From: Clostridia bacterium
Lineage (GTDB): Bacteria; Bacillota_A; Clostridia; Oscillospirales; CAG-382
Assembly: GCA_017614095.1 (NCBI GenBank)
Contig: JAGACN010000079.1
Span: 1-7,623 of the forward strand
Length of the DNA: 7,623 nt
Direction of reading: 5' to 3'
Shown: positions 1 through 6,609 of the stretch, piece by piece
Numbering within the stretch: position 1 is the first letter of the stretch
Layout: every line of letters begins with the position of its first letter
The notes under the pieces: model-generated
What the model was told of the DNA's origin: nothing
Database searches by the model: none
Seen by the model: the letters and a program-made list of their open reading frames with translations, nothing else
Translations under genes and position numbers: made by a program

Positions 1-488
1 AGCGTCTTCCCGGCGCTTTCCAGCATCAGACGGAAGAACTCGGTCAGATCGTCGCCGCCGTGCGGGACGGACGCGCTGACGCGCATGACCGTCAGGATGG
101 TCCCTTCCTTGGGGTCCTGGACGGCCTTGTAGGCTTCTTCGACGCCGCATTGGAACGCGGCCTGGACCTCGCCGGCATCCGCTTCCCGCAATCCTTTGAA
201 TCCGCGGGACACGCCCCGGAAGAAGAGGGACAGGATGACGCCGGAATTGCCGCGTGCGGACCGCAAAAACTGGGACGCGATCCGGGCCGAAACGGCTTCC
301 AGGGACGGATCCGGACAGATCAGGTCGTCGATCGGAGAGACGGTCATGCTCATGTTGCTGCCGGTATCGCCGTCGGGAACGGGATAGACGTTCAGATGGT
401 CGATCTCGTCGCGTCTGCGCTGGAGCGCGTGCGCGCCGGAGCGGACCATATCCGCGTATTCCGGTCCGGTCAGATGTGTGATCAACAT
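1..488 (-). CDS. fakA: Fatty acid kinase catalytic subunit FakA, DhaL/DAK2 domain (N-terminal part, truncated by window edge)
   Basis: Translating the minus strand from ATG 488-486 gives 162 codons with no stop before the window edge. Residues 33-46 read NVYPVPDGDTGSNM, the nucleotide/Mg-binding signature of the DhaL (DAK2) fold, with Asp39 and Asp41 as expected metal ligands. ARGNSG follows at 78-83 and GTILTV at 129-134, also typical of this fold. In the known family (FakA, formerly YloV), this subunit phosphorylates a fatty acid carried by FakB, and the acyl-phosphate feeds phospholipid synthesis through PlsX/PlsY. The start is supported by AAAGGAGGT at 506-498, 9 nt upstream, and by a consensus promoter. 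The family is usually about 550 residues, so the middle and C-terminal domains lie outside. The gene often present upstream in other Bacillota, an Asp23/YloU-family protein, is absent here; a zinc-ribbon membrane protein is found instead. A glycerone kinase L subunit is less likely, given the N-terminal sequence and the solo promoter. Confidence 0.86.
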   Translation of the reverse strand, partial: MLITHLTGPEYADMVRSGAHALQRRRDEIDHLNVYPVPDGDTGSNMSMTVSPIDDLICPDPSLEAVSARIASQFLRSARGNSGVILSLFFRGVSRGFKGLREADAGEVQAAFQCGVEEAYKAVQDPKEGTILTVMRVSASVPHGGDDLTEFFRLMLESAGKT

Positions 489-549
489 GCCGCAAAGACC
501 TCCTTTCCAAACGGATCCGGCCTGGTTCGGCCGGTCAAACTGAAACCTC

Positions 550-578
550 ATTTTAGCAAATGAAGAAAGGTTTGTCAA
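550..578 (-). promoter_or_regulatory. Sigma-A type promoter of fakA
   Basis: On the minus strand the -35 box TTGACA lies at 578-573 and the -10 box TAAAAT at 555-550, separated by exactly 17 bp. Transcription would start near 543, giving a leader of about 55 nt before the fakA start codon. The -35 hexamer is perfect and the -10 matches five of six positions. fakA can therefore be transcribed independently of the zinc-ribbon gene upstream. Confidence 0.82.
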
Positions 579-599
579 TTCATTTTTTCGTTTTCGGCC

Positions 600-657
600 A
601 AAAACGGGTCCCGGAACAGACGGAGACCTCTTCCGGCCCTCAAGGCGGGAAGAGGTC
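600..657 (-). terminator. Hairpin region after the zinc-ribbon gene, possible intrinsic terminator
   Basis: Starting 17 nt after the stop codon, the minus strand holds a perfect 10-bp inverted repeat, GACCTCTTCC / GGAAGAGGTC (657-648 and 634-625), with no U tract directly behind it. A second hairpin, GGTCTC (628-623) with GGGACC (612-607, one G-U pair), overlaps the 3' arm of the first and is followed by CG and then TTTTT (604-600). The second is the better terminator candidate. The first could be a competing or stabilising structure. Termination here is an inference; fakA's own promoter downstream fits it. Confidence 0.45.
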
Positions 658-673
658 GCGAATGCTTGTCTTG

Positions 674-1084
674 TCAAATGCGGACGTCGAATTCCTGCCG
701 GCATTTCGGGCACCGGACGGAGTGTTTCCCTTTTTTCTTGGGGAGCCGCAGCTGGCTCTTGCAATAGGGGCACTTCCGGTAGGCGTGTTCCTTGTCCGTC
801 CATTTCTGCTTCTGCAGCCGGAACCAGGAACGAATCTTCCGGAAGAAGGAGAGGAAGGCCTGGTTTTCGCGCTGGCGGGCATAGACGTTGCGGGAAAACA
901 TGCGAAAGACCGCGTATCCGATCATCAAAGCGTAGACGCCGAACAGGACGTATCCCGGAATGCCGCCGGCGAAGACCGCGGCGATCGCGAAGGGCAGCGC
1001 CGCCCAGGTCAGAATGTTCGAGATGGTATCCGGGCCGTTACGCCCGTAAAAGAACTGCTGCAGCCGGCTGCGGAACAGACCCAT
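674..1084 (-). CDS. Small membrane protein with C-terminal zinc ribbon, function unknown
   Basis: This 136-residue protein starts MGLFRSRLQQFFYGRNG. The ATG at 1084-1082 was chosen because GGAGGTGACG lies just upstream. A longer frame starting at 1138 would have its start codon inside the promoter -10 box and no ribosome binding site. Two hydrophobic segments (about residues 24-40 and 42-60) are followed by a basic stretch (61-104) and a C-x2-C ... C-x2-C zinc ribbon with Cys105, Cys108, Cys125 and Cys128 near the C-terminus. The N-terminal FFYGRNGPD resembles a YGR(Y/N)G motif that I recall from small membrane proteins of Bacillota, whose function is not known to me. The arrangement suggests a membrane-anchored adaptor with a cytoplasmic zinc knuckle. 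No catalytic motif is visible. The gene is divergent from the acyl ligase operon and sits upstream of fakA in the same direction. Confidence 0.82.
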   Translation of the reverse strand: MGLFRSRLQQFFYGRNGPDTISNILTWAALPFAIAAVFAGGIPGYVLFGVYALMIGYAVFRMFSRNVYARQRENQAFLSFFRKIRSWFRLQKQKWTDKEHAYRKCPYCKSQLRLPKKKGKHSVRCPKCRQEFDVRI

Positions 1085-1133
1085 AGCCAACGTCACCTCC
1101 AAACGCAAAAACAAAAAGAAAGACTTCTTTCTT

Positions 1134-1161
1134 CTCATATTGTACCCGGCAATTATGTCAA
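1134..1161 (-). promoter_or_regulatory. Probable sigma-A promoter of the zinc-ribbon gene
   Basis: On the minus strand a perfect TTGACA (1161-1156) is followed after 16 bp by TATGAG (1139-1134), which matches four of six -10 positions. Transcription would start around 1127, leaving a leader of about 43 nt. No better -10 box fits this -35; TACAAT lies too close, at 11 bp. The promoter is divergent from the acyl ligase promoter, with about 80 bp between the two -35 boxes. Confidence 0.6.
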
Positions 1162-1241
1162 AAGTGCGAACAAAACGTTATTTTTCTTCCGGACGGAGGG
1201 CCCCTTCCGAGGACCCTTTTTCGCCTTTCGCCCGATTTCTC

Positions 1242-1269
1242 TTGACAAAAGGGTGATTGCGCGTATAAT
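1242..1269 (+). promoter_or_regulatory. Consensus sigma-A promoter of the acyl ligase-ACP operon
   Basis: TTGACA at 1242-1247 and TATAAT at 1264-1269 are both perfect matches, with a 16-bp spacer (one shorter than optimal). The expected start of transcription is near 1276, which gives a short leader of about 38 nt before the ATG at 1314. I saw no obvious FapR- or FabT-like operator over it, so the promoter looks constitutive and strong. Confidence 0.9.
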
Positions 1270-1313
1270 GGACGTGTATTTTTATGTTATCCGGACGGGG
1301 AAAGGAGATCGGT

Positions 1314-3119
1314 ATGGCGCTGGAGACTTTGCGCGACACGTTGCGCGTATCCACGGAATCCATCCGGGATTCCTTGCGTTCGACCCTGCACAACCCCATC
1401 TCCCGCTGGACCCGACCGCTGCCCAAGCGGCAGACCGAGCGCTTCTCCAATCTCCGGGAACTGCTGGACCATTCCGTCGATCAGTTCGGGGACAAGGTCC
1501 TGTACAAGTGGCTCGCGAAAGACCGGACGACCGTCAATGAAATGACCTTCCGCCAGTTCCGCAGTCAGGTGAACTACCTTGGTACGGCCCTGTCGGCGCG
1601 CGGATTGCGCGACGCGCGGGCGGCCGTCATATCCGAGGAACGGCCGGAATGGATGCTGGCGTTCATGGCCGTCCTGTGCGGCGGCGGGCTCGCCATCCCG
1701 ATGGACCGGGAACTGGACGCGGAACACGTCGGCTCCTTCCTGGCGCTGGCGGAAGCGGAAGCCGTCTTCTGCTCGGCCGCCCAGCTGGAAAAAGTCCGTG
1801 CGGCCGCCCGGAAAGCCAAGACCGTCCGGTATATCATCTGCTTCGACCGGGTCGACGGGGACGAGGAATACGTCCAGGACCTGATCCTGCAGGGCCGGAT
1901 GCTCCTGTCCGACGGATACGTGGAATACAGCCGCGTCCGTCTGTCGACCGACAAACCCTGCGTGCTGCTGTTCACGTCCGGGACAACCGGCACCAGCAAG
2001 GGCGTGCTGCTCAGCCAGAACAATCTGACCGCCTGCATCTATTACAGCTGCAATATGGTGGACATCCACGAGAGCGACGTGCTTTTCAGCGTACTGCCGT
2101 TCCACCATACCTACGAACTGGTGTGCGGCGAACTGGGCGCGCTCTGTATCGGCGCGACCGTCTGCATCAACAATTCGCTCCGGTATTTCATGCGGAACAT
2201 CCAGATCTTCCGTCCGACGGCCATGATCGTCGTTCCGCTCTTCGTGACATCCATCTACCGCAAGATCCGCGAGGAAGTGGAAAAGAAGCGCTTCCATCAG
2301 GTGCTCAATGTCGGCGTGCGTGTGACTTCCGCGGTGGATCGCGTCGGCGTCAACCTCGGGACGTTTCTGTTCCGCGCGGTCCGCAAAGGACTGGGCGGAC
2401 GGCTGCGCACCATGATCTGCGGGGGCGCCGCGCTGAACCCGGAAATGGTGGATAAGTTCAGCCAGTACGGCATCCGCATCTGTCAGGGATACGGCATCAC
2501 GGAATGCTCGCCGCTGGTCTGCGTCGTGCCCTATACCGCCATGCGGAAGGGGTCCGTCGGTCTGCCCGCCTACGGGACGGAAGTCAAGATCGTCGAAGCG
2601 GACGAGTCGGGGAAGGAAAAGGACATGCCGCCGCACGTTATCGGCGAGATCTGCGTGCGCGGCGGACAGGTGATGCTCGGCTACTATCTGAACCAGAAAG
2701 CCACCAAGGCCGCAATGACTTCCGACGGGTATTTCCGGACGGGCGACTTCGGCTACGTCGACAACGACGGCTATCTGTACATCACCGGCCGCAAAAAGAA
2801 CATCATCATCCTGTCCAACGGAAAGAATGTCTATCCGGAGGAACTGGAGGAATACCTGTACGAGAATGAACTCGTGAAGGATTGCGTCGTCCTGGCGCGT
2901 CCGCAGGAGGAAGGGGACGCGGTCATCACCGCCGTCGTCTATCCGGATTACGCGAGACTGGAAGGAAAGTCCGACGAGGAGATCATCAGCATGTTCCGAA
3001 AGATCGCGTCGGACATCAACCGGAAACTGCCCACCTTCAAACAGATCCGGAACATCGAATTGCGCAAGACGGAATTCGAGAAGACCACCACGCAAAAAAT
3101 ACAGCGCTATAAAGTCTAA
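1314..3119 (+). CDS. AMP-forming long-chain acyl-CoA / acyl-ACP synthetase (FadD/Aas-like)
   Basis: This 601-residue protein belongs to the ANL adenylating superfamily, which activates a carboxylic acid to acyl-AMP and passes it to a thiol (CoA or an ACP phosphopantetheine). The ATP-binding loop TSGTTGTSKG is at residues 221-230, GYGITE at 392-397 and the ribose-binding TGD at 476-478. The hinge region GRKKNIIILSNGKNVYPEE follows, and TTTQKIQR near the C-terminus carries the likely catalytic lysine, Lys595. Overall length and motif wording fit long-chain fatty acid ligases of Bacillota. The ATG at 1314 has AAAGGAG at 1301-1307, six bases upstream; an in-frame ATG at 1284 lacks such a site. 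An ACP gene follows 54 bp downstream in the same operon, which suggests the acceptor could be ACP rather than CoA. That is an inference from context; the sequence alone does not fix the acceptor or chain length. No transmembrane segment or fused acyltransferase domain is present. Confidence 0.9.
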   Translation: MALETLRDTLRVSTESIRDSLRSTLHNPISRWTRPLPKRQTERFSNLRELLDHSVDQFGDKVLYKWLAKDRTTVNEMTFRQFRSQVNYLGTALSARGLRDARAAVISEERPEWMLAFMAVLCGGGLAIPMDRELDAEHVGSFLALAEAEAVFCSAAQLEKVRAAARKAKTVRYIICFDRVDGDEEYVQDLILQGRMLLSDGYVEYSRVRLSTDKPCVLLFTSGTTGTSKGVLLSQNNLTACIYYSCNMVDIHESDVLFSVLPFHHTYELVCGELGALCIGATVCINNSLRYFMRNIQIFRPTAMIVVPLFVTSIYRKIREEVEKKRFHQVLNVGVRVTSAVDRVGVNLGTFLFRAVRKGLGGRLRTMICGGAALNPEMVDKFSQYGIRICQGYGITECSPLVCVVPYTAMRKGSVGLPAYGTEVKIVEADESGKEKDMPPHVIGEICVRGGQVMLGYYLNQKATKAAMTSDGYFRTGDFGYVDNDGYLYITGRKKNIIILSNGKNVYPEELEEYLYENELVKDCVVLARPQEEGDAVITAVVYPDYARLEGKSDEEIISMFRKIASDINRKLPTFKQIRNIELRKTEFEKTTTQKIQRYKV

Positions 3120-3133
3120 AGACCGGAGCCGGA

Positions 3134-3145
3134 TCCCGTACGGGA
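3134..3145 (+). repeat. Perfect 12-bp palindrome between ligase and ACP genes
   Basis: TCCCGTACGGGA reads the same on both strands. With flanking GG and CC across an A/G mismatch, it could form a small hairpin in the intercistronic RNA. It has no U tract, so it is not a terminator. A role in mRNA processing or in setting the ligase:ACP ratio is possible but unsupported. Confidence 0.4.
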
Positions 3146-3173
3146 GCCGCCCGCGGAAGAAAGGAACCACATT

Positions 3174-3398
3174 ATGTACGATACCATTCGCGACATTCTG
3201 ATCAACGAAATGAACATCGAAGAGAGCCAGATCAAGCCGGAAGCGACGCTGACCGGAGACCTGGGCCTGAATTCCCTGGAACTGGCCGACCTGATCGTCA
3301 TGTGCGAGGAGCGCTTCGGCGTGGTGTTCGCAGACGAGGATCTGGCGGAACTGCAGACCATCCAGGACGTTGCCTCGTATATCGACAGCCGGAAGTAA
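3174..3398 (+). CDS. Stand-alone acyl carrier protein
   Basis: The 74-residue acidic protein has the helical pattern and length of an ACP. The phosphopantetheine site is in LGLNSLELADLI, with Ser34 as the modified residue. The usual Asp before that serine (DSL) is Asn33 here. The protein would carry acyl chains as thioesters on 4'-phosphopantetheine in the cytoplasm. No other fatty-acid synthesis gene adjoins it. Its direct neighbour is the acyl ligase, so it is probably a dedicated partner ACP rather than the housekeeping FAS II carrier. The start ATG is preceded by GAAAGGA about 8 nt upstream, a moderate ribosome binding site. A D-alanyl carrier (DltC) or peptidyl carrier role is less likely because no dlt or NRPS genes are seen, but cannot be excluded. 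Confidence 0.9.
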   Translation: MYDTIRDILINEMNIEESQIKPEATLTGDLGLNSLELADLIVMCEERFGVVFADEDLAELQTIQDVASYIDSRK

Positions 3399-3418
3399 GC
3401 GTTCCGGCAACCGGACGG

Positions 3419-3439
3419 AAAGCGGCGGACCGCTTTTTT
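3419..3439 (+). terminator. Intrinsic terminator of the ligase-ACP operon
   Basis: AAAGCGG (3419-3425) pairs perfectly with CCGCTTT (3430-3436) around a CGGA tetraloop, and the T run continues to 3439. It starts 20 nt after the ACP stop codon. A smaller hairpin, TCCGG-CAA-CCGGA (3403-3415), sits just before it. Confidence 0.85.
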
Positions 3440-3474
3440 GAGCGACCTCTTTCCGTTCCAAGACCCGTTTTTCA

Positions 3475-3611
3475 CGCAGGGGAGTAGAAAACCGCTTGCA
3501 AAGCTGTTTTTGCGGCGGTGCCGTCGTCAACAATCTCGGCGCCCGGCCAGAAAGTCCGGTTTCCGGACCGTCCGGTCAGGCCCTGGCGGCGGATCCGTTT
3601 CGAGACTTGCG
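3475..3611 (+). ncRNA. yybP-ykoY family riboswitch aptamer (Mn2+ sensing)
   Basis: The 5' end carries GGGGAGTAG (3479-3487) and the 3' end CGAGAC (3601-3606), the two most conserved segments of the yybP-ykoY family as I remember its consensus. They are joined by a P1 helix, CGCAGG (3475-3480) with CTTGCG (3606-3611), six pairs with one G-U. Next to the 5' motif is a helix of ACCGC (3491-3495) with GCGGT (3515-3519), continued by GCAAA (3498-3502) with TTTGC (3509-3513). Then come GTCGTCAACAATCTCGG, an internal pairing GCCAG (3546-3550) / CTGGC (3583-3587), and a variable hairpin GTCCGG-TTT-CCGGAC (3554-3568). The family binds Mn2+ and commonly controls Mn exporters and P-type ATPases, exactly the gene type that follows 177 nt downstream. 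Assignment rests on the motifs plus this context; no covariance search was possible. Confidence 0.85.
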
Positions 3612-3635
3612 GACGCGATGATCCACGATCGTTTG

Positions 3636-3745
3636 TCCGGCGTGTCGAACCGTTCTCTTGCAGACGGCAAAAATGCGGACCCGGACACCTGTCCGCCGGA
3701 TTTTATTCCGGCAGGGATGAGCGGCATCCGGGTCCTTTGTTTGTC
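3636..3745 (+). promoter_or_regulatory. Probable riboswitch expression platform (terminator / antiterminator)
   Basis: A 9-bp perfect stem, GGACCCGGA (3677-3685) with TCCGGGTCC (3727-3735), encloses a second hairpin, GCCGGA-TTTTAT-TCCGGC (3695-3712). It is followed by the U-rich TTTGTTTGTC, a terminator-like but not ideal arrangement. An alternative helix can form upstream: TCCGGCG (3636-3642) with CGCCGGA (3694-3700), extended by TGTC (3643-3646) with GACA (3684-3687) across a 6-nt bulge. It uses bases of both the outer stem and the inner hairpin, so the two folds exclude each other. This fits Mn2+-dependent antitermination of the ATPase gene. It was folded by eye and is an inference. Confidence 0.5.
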
Positions 3746-3787
3746 TATTTCAACCCTTTTTACAAACTGACTGGGAGGTTTCCTTTT

Positions 3788-6580
3788 ATGGACCATCTCG
3801 AACGAGCTTCCCATCCGTGGGAGACCTGTTCGGCGGAAAAGACCGCCGAACTGCTGCGGACGGATCCCGCGACCGGACTGACGTCCGAGGAAGCGGAGAA
3901 ACGGCTGCAGGAATGCGGCCCCAACCGGCTGCGGGAGACCAAACGCAAACCGGCGATCGTCGTCTTCTTCGAACAGATGAAGGACCCGATGATCTACGTG
4001 CTCTTCGCCGCCATCGCGGTCACGATCGGCGTGTCGATCTACGAGACCGTGCAGGTTTTGAAAGCCGGCGGATCGTTCGACTTCCTTTCCGTGGGCGACT
4101 GGCCGGACGTGATCATCATCCTGGCCGTCATTTTACTGAACGCCCTCATCGGGACCATCCAGGAACTGAAAGCGCAGTCCTCGCTGGACGCTTTGCGCAA
4201 ACTGTCCGGACCGGAATCCACCGTTTTGCGCGACGGGAAGCGGCTGAAGATCAAATCCGACCTGCTGGTGCCCGGTGACGTCCTGCTGTTAGAGGAAGGG
4301 GATACGATCGGCGCGGACATCCGGCTTCTGGAGACCGTCCGGATGAAAACGAACGAGTCCAGCCTGACCGGCGAATCGACCATGGTCGAAAAGGACGCGG
4401 CCGCCGTTTTCGAAAGTCCCCTCGGGGTCGCCGACCGCCGCAACATGGCCTACATGACCACGCCCGTCACCTACGGACGCGGATCCGGCATCGTCGTGCG
4501 GACGGGCATGGAAACGGAGATCGGCCGCATCGCGGACGCGCTGGATAAAGAAACGGAAGAACTGACGCCCTTGCAGAAGGTGCTGGCGAAACTGTCCAAG
4601 ACCTTGGGGCTGCTCACCATCCTCATCGTCGGGCTGGTGCTGGCCGCGAACATCGTCTGGATCTTCGTCGACGGACGCGGAACCCAGATCGAAGCCTTCA
4701 TCGAGGCCGTCCTGTCCGCCATCTCGCTGGCCGTCGCCGCCATCCCGGAGGGACTGCCGGCCGTCGTCACCATCGTGCTGGCCATCGGCGTGCAGAAGAT
4801 GGTCAAGGTGCATACGGTCGTCCGGCGGCTGCCGTCCGTGGAAACGCTGGGCGCCGTGTCGGTCATCTGCTCGGACAAGACGGGCACGCTGACCATGAAC
4901 AAAATGACCGTGCTCGAAGCCTACTGCAACGGGCGTACGATCGGGGAAACGGACCTCGCAACCGAAGAAAAAAACGAAGACCGGGAACCGGAACTCTCCC
5001 TTCTGGCCGAAGGACTGTCCCTGTGCTCCAACGCCACGGTGGACGAAGGCGTGACGGGCGACCCGACCGAAGTGGCGCTCGTCGTGTTCGCGAACCGGTG
5101 CGGACTGTTCAAAGGAAATCTGGAAGCCAAGACGCCCCGGACGGACGAACTGCCTTTCGACAGCGTCCGCAAGATGATGACGACGGTGCACCGCAAAGGG
5201 GAAGGCTTCGTCGCGTATACGAAAGGCGCCGTGGACTCCATTCTGGGCCATACGACAAAGATCCTGGACCACGGACAGGTGCGTGCGTTCACGCAGCAAG
5301 ACCGTGAAAAAGTCGAAGAAGCGAACGCCGAATTCAGTTCCCGCGCGCTGCGCGTGCTGGCCCTGGCCTACAGGGAAATCGAAAAGCCGGAAACGAAAGA
5401 GGAGGACCTTACCTTCGTCGGGCTGGTCGCCATGATCGACCCGGCCCGTCCCGAAGTGGCGGAAGCCGTGCGCGTCTGCAAGGAGGCGGGCATCACGCCC
5501 GTCATGATCACCGGCGACCACGTGGCAACCGCCTTCGCCATCGCGAAGAAGCTGGGCATCTGCACCGAGCGCAGCCAATGCCGCACGGGCGCCGAAGTGG
5601 ACGCGATGAGCGAGGAGGAACTGCGCGAGACGGTCAAGACCGCCCGCGTGTTCGCCCGCGTCTCGCCGGAGAACAAGGTCCAGATCGTCAAGGCTTTCAA
5701 GGCGAACGGACACATCGCCGCGATGACCGGGGACGGCGTCAACGACGCGCCCAGCCTGAAATCCGGCGACATCGGCGTGGCCATGGGCATCACCGGCACG
5801 GACGTCGCGAAGGACGCGGCGGACATGGTGCTGACGGACGACAACTTCGCCTCCATCGAAAAGGCGGTGGAAGAGGGGCGCGGCATCTACGCGAACATCA
5901 AGAAGACCGTCTGCTTCCTGCTTTCCTCCAACATCGCGGAAGTGCTGACCATGTTCCTGCTCATCTGCATCGGCCTGCCCGCGCCGCTGATCGCCATCCA
6001 CCTGCTGTGGGTGAACCTGATCACGGACAGCCTGCCCGCCATCGCGCTGGGCATGGACCCCAAGGACCCGAAGATCATGCGGGAGAGACCGCGCGACCCG
6101 AACGAGTCCATCTTCTCGGGCGGCGGCATGCGGACGGTGCTCGGCTACGGCGCCGTGCTCACGCTCTCCGTCATCCTGGCGTATTTCTATCCCGGCGTGT
6201 CCGTGCTGGGCAGCCTGGACTTCTCCGCCGTCAAGGCGCTGTACATGAGCGATCCGGCACTGCTTTTGCAGGCCCGGACGATGGCCTTCACCTCGCTGGC
6301 GCTGGGCGAACTCTTCCACATGCTCAACATGAGCGACGTGCGCAGGTCCTTCGTCCGCGTCTTCCGCAAGAAGAACGTCATGATGCTTGTCGCTTTCTTT
6401 GCCGGTCTGCTGCTGCAGCTGGCCGTGATCGAGATCCCGTTCGTCCGCTCCGTCTTCTCGACCTCCGAGCTGTCCTGGGCCGAATGGCTGTGGACCGCGC
6501 TCTTCTCGCTGGCTCCGCTGCTGGTGCACGAAGCGGTCGTTCTTGTCCGCTTTCTTGCCCGGAAAATCCGGAAAGCGTAG
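3788..6580 (+). CDS. SERCA-like (type IIA) P-type cation ATPase, Ca2+ and/or Mn2+ exporter
   Basis: This 930-residue P-type ATPase uses ATP to drive divalent cations out across the membrane. Visible landmarks in order: an N-terminal cation-ATPase domain (about 8-55); M1 (about 68-88) and M2 (about 106-124); actuator TGES (194-197); M4 PEGLP (320-324); phosphorylation motif DKTGT with Asp363; nucleotide-domain KGA (479-481); TGD (575-577); and TGDGVNDAP (647-655). M5 has N-x-x-E (Asn715, Glu718), M6 has NLITD (Asn743, Thr746, Asp747) and M8 has a GELFHMLN segment with Glu841. By analogy to SERCA these cover both ion sites (E309, N768, E771, N796, T799, D800, E908). The start at 3788 is set by GGGAGG (3773-3778), 9 nt upstream; the open frame extends upstream, but that part lies in the riboswitch leader. 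The riboswitch suggests induction by Mn2+, as known for P-type ATPases such as YoaB of Lactococcus and MgtA/CaxP of pneumococcus. The ion actually moved is not settled by sequence. Confidence 0.94.
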   Translation: MDHLERASHPWETCSAEKTAELLRTDPATGLTSEEAEKRLQECGPNRLRETKRKPAIVVFFEQMKDPMIYVLFAAIAVTIGVSIYETVQVLKAGGSFDFLSVGDWPDVIIILAVILLNALIGTIQELKAQSSLDALRKLSGPESTVLRDGKRLKIKSDLLVPGDVLLLEEGDTIGADIRLLETVRMKTNESSLTGESTMVEKDAAAVFESPLGVADRRNMAYMTTPVTYGRGSGIVVRTGMETEIGRIADALDKETEELTPLQKVLAKLSKTLGLLTILIVGLVLAANIVWIFVDGRGTQIEAFIEAVLSAISLAVAAIPEGLPAVVTIVLAIGVQKMVKVHTVVRRLPSVETLGAVSVICSDKTGTLTMNKMTVLEAYCNGRTIGETDLATEEKNEDREPELSLLAEGLSLCSNATVDEGVTGDPTEVALVVFANRCGLFKGNLEAKTPRTDELPFDSVRKMMTTVHRKGEGFVAYTKGAVDSILGHTTKILDHGQVRAFTQQDREKVEEANAEFSSRALRVLALAYREIEKPETKEEDLTFVGLVAMIDPARPEVAEAVRVCKEAGITPVMITGDHVATAFAIAKKLGICTERSQCRTGAEVDAMSEEELRETVKTARVFARVSPENKVQIVKAFKANGHIAAMTGDGVNDAPSLKSGDIGVAMGITGTDVAKDAADMVLTDDNFASIEKAVEEGRGIYANIKKTVCFLLSSNIAEVLTMFLLICIGLPAPLIAIHLLWVNLITDSLPAIALGMDPKDPKIMRERPRDPNESIFSGGGMRTVLGYGAVLTLSVILAYFYPGVSVLGSLDFSAVKALYMSDPALLLQARTMAFTSLALGELFHMLNMSDVRRSFVRVFRKKNVMMLVAFFAGLLLQLAVIEIPFVRSVFSTSELSWAEWLWTALFSLAPLLVHEAVVLVRFLARKIRKA

Positions 6581-6609
6581 CGGAAAGACCAACTAAAGCA
6601 ACTCTTCTC

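Noticed and set aside
60..563. 167-codon plus-strand frame opposite fakA
   Set aside because: The minus strand carries the DhaL signatures NVYPVPDGDTGSNM and ARGNSG. The plus frame is its shadow.
1198..1222. GGG-C-CC ... GG-A-CCC followed by TTTTT, resembling a terminator upstream of the ligase promoter
   Set aside because: The stem is only 3+2 bp with a mismatch, and no plus-strand gene ends upstream.
560..1540. 326-codon plus-strand frame across the zinc-ribbon gene and divergent promoter region
   Set aside because: It is antisense to the zinc-ribbon gene and runs through both promoters and into the ligase gene out of frame.
1287..3533. 748-codon open frame on the minus strand opposite the acyl ligase and ACP
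   Set aside because: It lies antisense to genes with clear family motifs, has no recognisable motif and reads as low-complexity His/Asp/Arg/Gln-rich sequence. It results from GC-rich third positions.
3736..3769. Possible promoter (TTGTTT ... TACAAA) just before the ATPase start
   Set aside because: Weak hexamers with an 18-bp spacer, located downstream of the riboswitch platform. It would bypass the regulation and is not needed to explain the layout.
3518..3787. Upstream in-frame extension of the ATPase (90 extra codons)
   Set aside because: It begins inside the riboswitch aptamer, has no ribosome binding site and gives Arg/Pro-rich sequence unlike the family. The start at 3788 has a good GGGAGG.
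4289..6592. 767-codon open frame on the minus strand opposite the P-type ATPase
   Set aside because: It is a composition shadow of the ATPase gene, rich in His, Asp, Gly and Arg, with no start signal of note and no motif.
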